64,000 nucleotides of DNA from Mesorhizobium sp. INR15. Lineage in GTDB: Bacteria > Pseudomonadota > Alphaproteobacteria > Rhizobiales > Rhizobiaceae. The notes under the pieces are model-generated. The model was not told the origin of the DNA. It searched no databases and saw only the letters and a list, made by a program, of their open reading frames with translations. Shown here piece by piece: positions 44,949 to 52,326 of the stretch. The stretch covers positions 4,226,001-4,290,000 of the forward strand of contig NZ_CP045496.1 of assembly GCF_015500075.1 (NCBI RefSeq), read 5' to 3'. A program made the position numbers and the translations under genes. Every line of letters starts with the position of its first letter. The first letter of the stretch is position 1.

Positions 44949-45556
44949 CGCTGACGGCATTCCTGGCTTATTGCATTGCAGTCACGCTCGCCGCCGCGAC
45001 GCCAGGACCGGCGATGTTCACGGTCATTACCAATGGCGTGTCGCATGGGTTTGTCCGTGCCTTCATCGCCGGCGTCGGTGTCGCCGCCGGCGATGCGGTG
45101 CTGGTCACCCTGGCGCTGCTCGGGCTGGTGGCGCTGGCGCAGACATTCGAATGGGTTTTTCTGCTGCTGAAATACGCGGGCGCTGCCTATCTCATTTTCC
45201 TGGGCGTCAAGATGTGGCGAGCCGCCGCCACGCAGTCGAGCGAATCGCAGGCGCCGCACGGCAGGCTGTCGCGGTCGTTTTTCCTCGGCGCATCCATTGC
45301 GCTTGGCAATCCGAAGGCGATCCTGTTTCACGCTTCCATCATGCCGCTGATCCTCAACCTCAACACCATGACCTTTGCCGACGGCCTGCTGGTGGTTGCG
45401 GTCGTGATCAGCGTCAACATCCTCACCATGGGTTTCTACGCTGCCTTGGCGGGGCGGGCTTCAGGATGGTTCAGGACGCCAAGGCGCATGCGGCTGATGA
45501 ACCGGTTTGCCGGCAGCGCGATGATCGGCACCGGCGCGCTGATTGCCGCACGCTGA
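44945..45556 (+). CDS. LysE family amino-acid exporter
   Basis: A 203-residue inner-membrane protein of the LysE/RhtB family, with six hydrophobic segments. The diagnostic ATPGPAMFTVITNGVSHG near the N-terminus, KYAGAAYLIFLGVKMWR in the third helix, and the GNPKAILFH loop are present. It would export an amino acid or related metabolite; the substrate is unknown. It overlaps the DUF4031 gene and is the last gene before the rpsB promoter. Confidence 0.9.
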   Translation: MTLTAFLAYCIAVTLAAATPGPAMFTVITNGVSHGFVRAFIAGVGVAAGDAVLVTLALLGLVALAQTFEWVFLLLKYAGAAYLIFLGVKMWRAAATQSSESQAPHGRLSRSFFLGASIALGNPKAILFHASIMPLILNLNTMTFADGLLVVAVVISVNILTMGFYAALAGRASGWFRTPRRMRLMNRFAGSAMIGTGALIAAR

Positions 45557-45576
45557 CCGGTGAAGCGCCAGACGGC

Positions 45577-45733
45577 TTGCGTTTGTCTTGCTTCCCCTCT
45601 ATATGCGCGCTCATTCCACACACGGACTTTGGTGTCTGCCCGGGAGAAATCCGGCTGAGACCTCCGGTGGCGTTCTAGGACAAAAGTCCAAAAATGCCTG
45701 TGTCCGTGGAGGCTAACCGGAAAGGAACTTTGA
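45577..45733 (+). promoter_or_regulatory. rpsB promoter and structured leader
   Basis: TTGCGT (45577-45582) and TATATG (45600-45605) with a 17-base spacer form a likely promoter. The leader of roughly 120 bases contains potential stems, for example GGACAAAAGTCC, before GGAAAGGAAC and the start. S2 in other bacteria represses its own message through the leader; whether that happens here is inferred. Confidence 0.5.
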
Positions 45734-46516
45734 ATGGCACTGCCTGATTTCAGCATGCGCCAGCTTTTGGAAGCTGGCATTCACTTCGGCCACCAGACCC
45801 ACCGCTGGAACCCGAAGATGGCGCCGTACATCTATGGCGCCCGCAACAACATCCACATCATCGACCTCTCGCAGACCGTGCCTTTGCTGCACCAGGCGCT
45901 GAAGCAGGTTTCCGACACCGTCGCCAAGGGCGGCCGCGTGCTGTTCGTCGGCACCAAGCGCCAGGCGTCGGACATCGTTGCTGACGCGGCACAGCGTTCG
46001 GCCCAGTATTATGTCAATTCGCGTTGGCTCGGCGGCATGCTGACCAACTGGAAGACGATCTCGAACTCGATCCAGCGCCTGCGCAAGCTCGACGAGATGC
46101 TGGCTGGCGAGGCCCAGGGCCTCACCAAGAAAGAGCGCCTGAATCTCGACCGCGAACGCGAGAAGCTCGACAAGGCACTCGGCGGCATCAAGGACATGGG
46201 CTCGACGCCGGACCTGATGTTCGTCATCGACACCAACAAGGAAGCGATCGCCATTCTCGAGGCCAAGCGCCTGGGCATTCCGGTCGTTGCCATCATCGAT
46301 TCGAACTGCGATCCGGACAAGATCGACTTCCCGATCCCCGGCAATGACGACGCGGCCCGCGCCATCCAGCTCTATTGCGACCTGATCGCCAAGGCTGCGA
46401 TCGACGGCATCGCCCGTCAGCAAGGCGCGCTCGGCGTCGACATCGGAGCATCGGTCGAAGCTCCGGTTGAACCGGCGCTTGATCCGGCCCCGGCTTCGGA
46501 AGCTCCGGAAGCTTGA
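45734..46516 (+). CDS. rpsB: 30S ribosomal protein S2
   Basis: A 260-residue S2 with the family pattern from MRQLLEAGIHFGHQTHRWNPKMAPYI, FVGTKRQAS, NSRWLGGMLTNWKTI and VAIIDSNCDPD. A Glu/Ala/Pro-rich C-terminal tail extends beyond the E. coli protein. GGAAAGGAAC precedes the start. tsf follows, the almost universal rpsB-tsf order, with a hairpin between them. Confidence 0.97.
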   Translation: MALPDFSMRQLLEAGIHFGHQTHRWNPKMAPYIYGARNNIHIIDLSQTVPLLHQALKQVSDTVAKGGRVLFVGTKRQASDIVADAAQRSAQYYVNSRWLGGMLTNWKTISNSIQRLRKLDEMLAGEAQGLTKKERLNLDREREKLDKALGGIKDMGSTPDLMFVIDTNKEAIAILEAKRLGIPVVAIIDSNCDPDKIDFPIPGNDDAARAIQLYCDLIAKAAIDGIARQQGALGVDIGASVEAPVEPALDPAPASEAPEA

Positions 46517-46521
46517 TAATC

Positions 46522-46541
46522 GAAGGCCGTTCGCGGCCTTC
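46522..46541 (+). promoter_or_regulatory. Stem-loop between rpsB and tsf
   Basis: GAAGGCCG and CGGCCTTC form a perfect eight-bp stem with a TTCG tetraloop, six bases after the rpsB stop. No T-run follows directly, so it may be a partial terminator or an RNA-stabilising element that sets the rpsB to tsf ratio. Confidence 0.6.
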
Positions 46542-46625
46542 ATCATTCTCATATTTTGGCACGCTAGACAGACGCATCATCGAGTATCGGTGGTGCGTCG
46601 GTGCATTTAAAACAAAGAGGCGACA

Positions 46626-47549
46626 ATGAGCATTTCAGCTGCACAGGTCAAAGAACTCCGCGACTTGACTGGCGCGGGCATGATGGATTGCAAGGCGGCA
46701 CTGAACGAGACCAACGGCAATATGGAAGAAGCCGTTGACTGGCTGCGCAAGAAGGGCATTTCGAAGGCTGACAAGAAGGCCGGCCGTACGGCGGCTGAAG
46801 GCCTGATCGGCATCGACGCCGGCGTTCGCGAGGCCGCGGTCGTTGAAGTGAACTCCGAAACCGACTTTGTTGCACGCAATGCCGCGTTCCAGGAGATCGT
46901 CGCCAATGTCGCCAAGGTCGCGCTCGCCTATGGCGGCAAGACCGAAGCTGTCGCCGCCGCCAAGTATCCGGGCTCGGACAAGTCGGTCGCCGACACGATC
47001 AAGGATGCCGTCGGCACGATCGGCGAGAACATGAGCTTCCGCCGTTCGGCCAAGCTCAGCGTCGAGCACGGTGCTGTAGCGAACTACGTTCACAACAAGG
47101 TTGCTGATGGTCTCGGCAAGCTCGGCGTGCTGGTGGCGATCGAAACCACCGGCAATGCGGAAGCCGCCAACGCCTTTGGCCGGCAGGTTGCCATGCATGT
47201 CGCCAACTCCAACCCGATGGCGTTGATCGCGGAAGAAGTCGACCAGGCAGCGGTTGAGCGCGAGCGGGCAATCTTCGCCGATCAGGCGCGCCAGTCCGGC
47301 AAGCCGGAAGCGATCATCGAGAAGATGGTAGAAGGCCGCCTGCGCAAGTTCTACGAGGAAGTCGTGCTCTTGAAGCAGGCCTTCGTGCTCAACCCCGACA
47401 TCACGGTCGAGCAGGCGCTGAAGGAAGCCGAGAAAGAAATCGGCGCTCCGGCAAAGATCACGGCCTATCTGCGCTTCGCTCTCGGCGAAGGCATCGAGAA
47501 GGAAGAGACGGATTTCGCGGCGGAAGTCGCGGCAGCGGTCAAGAAGTAA
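46626..47549 (+). CDS. tsf: Elongation factor Ts
   Basis: A 307-residue nucleotide-exchange factor for EF-Tu. It starts ISAAQVKELRDLTGAGMMDCKAAL with the UBA-like domain, followed by TDFVARN (the EF-Tu contact TDFV), and a C-terminal coiled-coil region (VEQALKEAEKEIGAPAKI). Length and motif order match the alphaproteobacterial protein. AAAGAGGCGAC precedes ATG 46626. It lies between rpsB and pyrH. Confidence 0.97.
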   Translation: MSISAAQVKELRDLTGAGMMDCKAALNETNGNMEEAVDWLRKKGISKADKKAGRTAAEGLIGIDAGVREAAVVEVNSETDFVARNAAFQEIVANVAKVALAYGGKTEAVAAAKYPGSDKSVADTIKDAVGTIGENMSFRRSAKLSVEHGAVANYVHNKVADGLGKLGVLVAIETTGNAEAANAFGRQVAMHVANSNPMALIAEEVDQAAVERERAIFADQARQSGKPEAIIEKMVEGRLRKFYEEVVLLKQAFVLNPDITVEQALKEAEKEIGAPAKITAYLRFALGEGIEKEETDFAAEVAAAVKK

Positions 47550-47588
47550 GGTTGCCTTCGGGCACTCCAAGCATCTGACAAGATTTTT

Positions 47589-47625
47589 CGGCCGGGTGTC
47601 CGTTAGGATGCCCGGCCGATTTCTT
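47589..47625 (+). terminator. Terminator after tsf
   Basis: CGGCCGGG (47589-47596) pairs with CCCGGCCG (47611-47618), followed by ATTTCTT. The rest of the 360-base gap up to pyrH holds no gene I can support; pyrH therefore needs its own promoter in it. Confidence 0.75.
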
Positions 47626-47909
47626 GTGCGGTGTCGATAAGGCGCCCAGCATTCCGAATTCGTTCGTAGGCTCGGAAATACAAGGTGCCATGACTGGTGG
47701 GCAGGCGGCGGGCGACAAGCCGGACGGCTATCTGTCCGACCTGATGATGCAAGGTCGTTTTGCAGGCGTTTCGTGAAAGTCGACCATTGATTTCCGCTTC
47801 GGGCGCCGCGTGACATCGCGGCGCCCATCGTGTATCGGAACCCAGTGTTTTGGGATGGTGCCTGCGTGAATGCCTGCCCGGATGCGCCATGCAAAATGAC
47901 GAGGTCCAG

Positions 47910-48632
47910 ATGACGGTTAAGCCCCTCTATCGACGTGTTCTGCTGAAGGCGTCGGGCGAAGCATTGATGGGCGAACAGCATTTCGGCATCGACGTATCGG
48001 TCGTCGATCGCATCGCCAGCGACATCGCCGAGGCTCGCGCCCTGGGCATCGAAGTCGGTGTCGTCATCGGCGGCGGCAACATCTTTCGCGGCGTCGCCGT
48101 GGCCTCCAAGGGCGGTGACCGTGTCACTGGCGACCACATGGGCATGCTTGCCACCGTGATCAATTCGCTGGCATTGCGCACCTCGCTGAACAAGATTGGT
48201 GTCGATGCCGTGGTGCTGTCGGCCATCGCCATGCCCGAGCTTTGCGAGAGCTTTTCGCAGCGCCAGGCAACCGCCTACATGAACCAGGGCAAGGTCGTGA
48301 TCTTCGCCGGCGGCACCGGCAACCCGTTCTTCACCACTGATTCGGCCGCGGCGCTTCGCGCCGCCGAAATCGGCGCCGACGCGCTGTTCAAGGGCACGCA
48401 GGTCGACGGTGTTTATTCGGCGGACCCCAAGAAGGACCCGAACGCGACGCGTTACGAGCGCATCAGCCATGCTGAAGTCATAAACAAAGGCCTTTCCATC
48501 ATGGATACGGCCGCGATAGCCCTTGCGCGCGAAAACAACATTCCGATAATCGTTTATTCGATCCACGAAAAAGGTAATTTCGGCGATATTCTGAGGGGTG
48601 GCGGCCGCTGCACGGTCGTCGCGGACGAGTAA
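47910..48632 (+). CDS. pyrH: Uridylate kinase
   Basis: A 240-residue UMP kinase that makes UDP from UMP and ATP. RVLLKASGEALMG, GVVIGGGNIFRG, GTGNPFFTTDSAAALRA and DGVYSADPKKDP are all present. I chose ATG 47910, preceded by GACGAGG; ATG 47889 would add seven residues. It starts the run pyrH-frr-uppS-cdsA. Together with pyrB it supplies pyrimidine nucleotides. Confidence 0.96.
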   Translation: MTVKPLYRRVLLKASGEALMGEQHFGIDVSVVDRIASDIAEARALGIEVGVVIGGGNIFRGVAVASKGGDRVTGDHMGMLATVINSLALRTSLNKIGVDAVVLSAIAMPELCESFSQRQATAYMNQGKVVIFAGGTGNPFFTTDSAAALRAAEIGADALFKGTQVDGVYSADPKKDPNATRYERISHAEVINKGLSIMDTAAIALARENNIPIIVYSIHEKGNFGDILRGGGRCTVVADE

Positions 48633-48642
48633 TTCGGGGCCC

Positions 48643-48682
48643 GAGCCCGAAAAAGGGAAACCGGTTTTCGAAAATCAGGCTC
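48643..48682. repeat. Imperfect palindrome, probable rhizobial dispersed intergenic repeat
   Basis: GAGCC (48643-48647) and GGCTC (48678-48682) bracket AAACCGGTTT (48658-48667) and TTTTCGAAAA (48665-48674). The text GGGAAACCGGTTTTCGAAAA followed by CAGGCTCAAACA resembles the short palindromic repeats scattered between genes of rhizobia (RIME-like). It is transcribed in the pyrH-frr gap and could form an RNA hairpin. The family assignment is from memory and needs a genome comparison. Confidence 0.45.
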
Positions 48683-48741
48683 AAACACGGGGCTTTGCCC
48701 TGGCGCAATGAACCCGCGCTAGACGGGTTGAGGAGATAGTG

Positions 48742-49296
48742 ATGAGTGGCGAGTACGACGATCTCAAGCGGCGCATGGATGGGGCAATCGCCGCGTTCAA
48801 GCATGATCTGGCTTCGCTCAGGACCGGTCGCGCTTCCGGCAGCCTGCTCGACGCGATCCAGGTTCAGGCCTATGGCACCTCGATGCCGATCAACCAGGTG
48901 GCCAATGTGTCGGTGCCGGAGCCACGCATGATCTCGGTGTCGGTCTGGGACAAGTCCATGGTCGGCGCGGTCGATCGCGCCATCCGCGAATCCAATCTCG
49001 GCTTCAACCCGATCGTCGATGGCACCAATCTACGAATTCCGCTCCCCGAACTCAACGAGCAGCGCCGCAAGGAACTGGTCAAGATCTCGCATACCTATGC
49101 CGAGAATGCCCGTGTAGCCGCGCGCCATGTGCGCCGCGACGGCATGGACTTCCTGAAGAAGGCGGAAAAGGACGGCGATATCAGCGAGGACGACCAGCGC
49201 AAGCGGTCCGACCAGGTTCAGAAACTCACCGACGAGACGATCAGCAACATTGATCACCTGCTTTCCGACAAGGAAGCCGAAATCATGCAGGTTTAG
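48742..49296 (+). CDS. frr: Ribosome recycling factor
   Basis: A 184-residue RRF that, with EF-G, splits post-termination ribosomes. It contains RMDGAIAAFKHDLASLRTGRASGSLLDAI, VPEPRMISVSVWDKSM and the helix MDFLKKAEKDGDISEDDQRK. GAGGAGA lies before ATG 48742; a GTG three bases upstream is an alternative. uppS begins 24 bases after its stop. Confidence 0.97.
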   Translation: MSGEYDDLKRRMDGAIAAFKHDLASLRTGRASGSLLDAIQVQAYGTSMPINQVANVSVPEPRMISVSVWDKSMVGAVDRAIRESNLGFNPIVDGTNLRIPLPELNEQRRKELVKISHTYAENARVAARHVRRDGMDFLKKAEKDGDISEDDQRKRSDQVQKLTDETISNIDHLLSDKEAEIMQV

Positions 49297-49319
49297 GGGC
49301 CGGCCCCGAAAGCAAGAAC

Positions 49320-50054
49320 ATGGCAACGCCCGCGCATGTCGCGATCATCATGGACGGAAATGGACGCTGGGCCAAAGCGCGCGGCATGCCGCGGCTGGCT
49401 GGTCACCGCGCCGGGGTCGAGGCGCTGCGCAAGACGGTGCGCGCCGCACCTGGCCTCGGCATCTCCTTCCTGACGGTCTACGCTTTTTCATCGGAGAACT
49501 GGTCGCGGCCGAAATCCGAGGTCAGCGACCTGATGGGGTTGCTCAAACTGTTCATCCGCCGCGATCTCGCCGAACTGCATCAAAGCGGGGTGCGGGTGCG
49601 AATCATTGGCGACAGGGCAGGGCTGCAGGCTGATATCAGGGGACTGCTCGACGAGGCCGAATCGCTCACCGCCGGCAATGAATCTCTGACGCTGGTCATC
49701 GCCTTCAACTATGGCGGGCGCGACGAAATCGTTCGCACAGCGCGCAAGCTTGCCGAGGCCGTAGCGCGTGGCGAGCTCGACAGCGAGGCAATCACCGCCG
49801 AGAGCTTCGCGGGTGCGCTCGATACACAGGGCATTCCTGACCCGGAACTGGTCATCCGTACCAGCGGCGAGCTTCGGCTGTCCAATTTCCTGTTGTGGCA
49901 AGCCGCCTATAGCGAGCTCGTTTTCCTGCCTTGCTTTTGGCCCGATTTCAGCCGTGAACACCTAGCCGAAGCCCTGCGTGACTTCGCCGGCCGCGAGCGC
50001 CGTTTTGGTGGACTTGGCTCACAAGACGTCGCTTCGCGACCGGCGGCAGGATGA
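49320..50054 (+). CDS. uppS: Undecaprenyl diphosphate synthase
   Basis: A 244-residue cis-prenyltransferase that makes the C55 carrier for peptidoglycan and LPS. HVAIIMDGNGRWAKARG with the catalytic Asp, TVYAFSSENWSRP, and the RTSGELRLSNFLLWQAAYSELVF block are intact. Its stop overlaps the cdsA start by four bases, so translation is coupled. Confidence 0.97.
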   Translation: MATPAHVAIIMDGNGRWAKARGMPRLAGHRAGVEALRKTVRAAPGLGISFLTVYAFSSENWSRPKSEVSDLMGLLKLFIRRDLAELHQSGVRVRIIGDRAGLQADIRGLLDEAESLTAGNESLTLVIAFNYGGRDEIVRTARKLAEAVARGELDSEAITAESFAGALDTQGIPDPELVIRTSGELRLSNFLLWQAAYSELVFLPCFWPDFSREHLAEALRDFAGRERRFGGLGSQDVASRPAAG

Positions 50055-50866
50055 GCAATCTTCAGCTTCGGGTCATTTCGGCGCTTGTTCTTGCCATCGT
50101 TGCCCTTGGCCTGACCTGGCTTGGAGGCCTGCCGTTTCGCCTGCTTTCGGCGGCCATATCGGCGATGATCTTCTATGAATGGACGCGGATGTCCCGGCCC
50201 GCTGGAATGGCGGGGCTTGGTTTCCTGCCTGAAGTGCTGGTTCTGATTTTTATCGGGACGCTGATCGCCGGGCTGCCGGCATCCGCTTTGCTGCCGCTTC
50301 TCGCAGTCCTGGTCGCCATCACCGCTGTCGCCGCCATTTTACGAAAGGCGACGCAGTGGGATGCCTCCGGCTTGGCCTATGCAGCTGTTTCGGGCCTCTC
50401 TTTGGCGCTGCTGCGCGATGGCGATCGATCCGGCCTCGTTGCAATCCTCTTCCTGTTCGCCGTCGTTTGGGCGACTGACATTTTCGCCTATTTCGTCGGC
50501 CGCGCTGTCGGCGGCCCGAAGCTGGCGCCGTCGATCTCACCTGGCAAGACGCGCAGCGGCGCGCTTGGCGGCGCCGTTGGTGGCGTGATTGCAGGGCTCG
50601 CCCTGGCGGCCGCGGCGGGCATTGGCAATCTTGGTGTGCTCGGCCTTGTGGCTCTGCTGTTGTCGATCGTCGCGCAGGCGGGTGACCTTTTTGAATCATG
50701 GGTCAAGCGCCGGCACGGCAAAAAGGATTCCGGCACGCTGATTCCCGGACATGGCGGTGTCATGGACCGTGTCGACGGGCTTGTGGCGGCTGCTTTCGCC
50801 CTGTACGTCATCGGCTGGATTTCGGCGACCGCCGATCATCCGGCTCACGGACTGTTTCCAATTTGA
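50051..50866 (+). CDS. cdsA: Phosphatidate cytidylyltransferase
   Basis: A 271-residue membrane enzyme that makes CDP-diacylglycerol from phosphatidate and CTP, feeding phospholipid synthesis after PlsY. About seven membrane segments are visible, and the CdsA signature SPGKTRSGALGGAVGG...VKRRHGKKDSGTLIPGHGGVMDRVDGL is present. It starts in the uppS stop. In many alphaproteobacteria dxr follows here; in this window rseP comes 100 bases downstream with no dxr. Confidence 0.96.
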   Translation: MSNLQLRVISALVLAIVALGLTWLGGLPFRLLSAAISAMIFYEWTRMSRPAGMAGLGFLPEVLVLIFIGTLIAGLPASALLPLLAVLVAITAVAAILRKATQWDASGLAYAAVSGLSLALLRDGDRSGLVAILFLFAVVWATDIFAYFVGRAVGGPKLAPSISPGKTRSGALGGAVGGVIAGLALAAAAGIGNLGVLGLVALLLSIVAQAGDLFESWVKRRHGKKDSGTLIPGHGGVMDRVDGLVAAAFALYVIGWISATADHPAHGLFPI

Positions 50867-50966
50867 TCGGCATAGTCCAAGACCGGTACAGAGCGCCTTG
50901 GATTCGCCTCGATTGATGTCACAGTCACCGTGCGATCAGCGCTGTGGAAGAATTTGAGGGTTTGTC

Positions 50967-52109
50967 TTGAACGAGATTCTTCACGCGCTTTTCAGCACCC
51001 AAGGCATTCTGCTCGGCACACTGGTGCCGTTTCTGTTCGTGCTGACGGTGGTCGTGTTTGTCCACGAAATGGGCCACTACCTGGTCGGACGCTGGTGCGG
51101 CATCGGCGTCAGGGCCTTCTCGATAGGCTTTGGTCCCGAGCTCCTGGGCTTCAATGACAGCCATGGCACGCGCTGGAAGCTCTGCGCCATACCGCTTGGC
51201 GGCTATGTCAAATTCGTCGGTGACATGAACGCCACATCGAGCCAGCCAAACTCGGAAGACATCGAAGCGCTGACCGACGAGGAACGCAAGGTCGCCTTTC
51301 ACACGCAACCAATCTGGAAGCGGGCCGCGACGGTGGTTGCCGGACCGCTGTTCAATTTCCTGCTGACGATCGCTGTCTTCGCGGTGCTTTTTTCCACCTA
51401 TGGCCGCTATGTCGCCGAGCCCATGGTGGCGGAGGTTACAGCCGAAAGCCCGGCCGCCAAGGCAGGTATCCTGCCCGGCGACCGATTCGTCAGCGTCGAC
51501 GGCGCCAAGGTCGAGACCTTTGCCGATGTTCAGCGCCTGGTTTCAGGCAGGGCTGGCGATTCGATCACCTTCGTCATGATGCGCGATGGCAAAGAGGTCA
51601 CCGTGACCGCTACGCCGCAGTTGAGGGAGCAGGAGGATGCGCTTGGCAACAAGGTCAAGGTGGCCGTCATCGGCGTCGTCAACAACAAGGAACTCGGCCA
51701 GCCCAGGCTGATCACCTACACTCCGGTCGGGGCAGTTGGAGCGGCAATCCAGGAGACGGGGCACGTCATCCAGCGTACGGGGCAATTCCTGCAGCGTTTT
51801 GTTGTCGGCCGGGAGGACAAGTGTCAGCTCGGCGGCCCGGTGAAGATCGCCGATATGGCAGGCAAGGCGGCAAAGCTGGGCTTTGAATGGCTGGTGCAGC
51901 TCGTTGCGCTGCTCTCTGTCGGGATAGGCATTCTAAACCTTTTGCCGATTCCCCCCCTCGACGGCGGCCATCTCTTGTTCTACGGGGTTGAGGCCGTCAT
52001 CCGGCGCCCGGTGTCGGAACGGATGATGGAAATAGCCTATCGGGCAGGCTTGCTTCTGGTGCTGTGCTTCATGGGTTTCGTTTTCTGGAACGATTTGTTT
52101 GGGTGCTGA
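50967..52109 (+). CDS. rseP: Site-2 metalloprotease RseP
   Basis: A 380-residue intramembrane zinc protease that cleaves within membrane helices to relay envelope stress. The metal motif HEMGH lies in the first membrane helix (VVVFVHEMGHYLVG), and the third ligand is in LLPIPPLDGGHLLF. A PDZ domain lies between (about 155-235). It begins with TTG 50967, preceded by GAGGG; no ATG gives the full N-terminus. It sits between cdsA and bamA. Confidence 0.95.
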   Translation: MNEILHALFSTQGILLGTLVPFLFVLTVVVFVHEMGHYLVGRWCGIGVRAFSIGFGPELLGFNDSHGTRWKLCAIPLGGYVKFVGDMNATSSQPNSEDIEALTDEERKVAFHTQPIWKRAATVVAGPLFNFLLTIAVFAVLFSTYGRYVAEPMVAEVTAESPAAKAGILPGDRFVSVDGAKVETFADVQRLVSGRAGDSITFVMMRDGKEVTVTATPQLREQEDALGNKVKVAVIGVVNNKELGQPRLITYTPVGAVGAAIQETGHVIQRTGQFLQRFVVGREDKCQLGGPVKIADMAGKAAKLGFEWLVQLVALLSVGIGILNLLPIPPLDGGHLLFYGVEAVIRRPVSERMMEIAYRAGLLLVLCFMGFVFWNDLFGC

Positions 52110-52230
52110 AATCATGAAGGAATTTGGCTTTGGCGTGAGCGATGTTGAGACCCCGTTTACCATGCACGGGGATATGAGTGACGCGAAAGCCACGCGGCAA
52201 GGTTAAGTAAATACAAATTAACCAGAAGCC

Positions 52231-52258
52231 TTGCGTGTAGGGAAAATCCGGTTAATAC
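52231..52258 (+). promoter_or_regulatory. Candidate bamA promoter
   Basis: TTGCGT (52231-52236) and TAATAC (52253-52258) with a 16-base spacer lie 68 bases before the bamA start, within a 217-base gap. This would let bamA and the lipid A genes be expressed apart from rseP. The match is moderate. Confidence 0.35.
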
Positions 52259-52326
52259 GGTAGGGGAAATTACCGCACGTCCGGTTTTCTCGCCGTGGGG
52301 ACTACGAGAAAAGGTTATTAAGCCCG

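Noticed and set aside
46635..48566. A 643-codon minus-strand open frame across tsf and pyrH
   Set aside because: It lies opposite two essential, well-supported genes and has biased antisense composition without domains.
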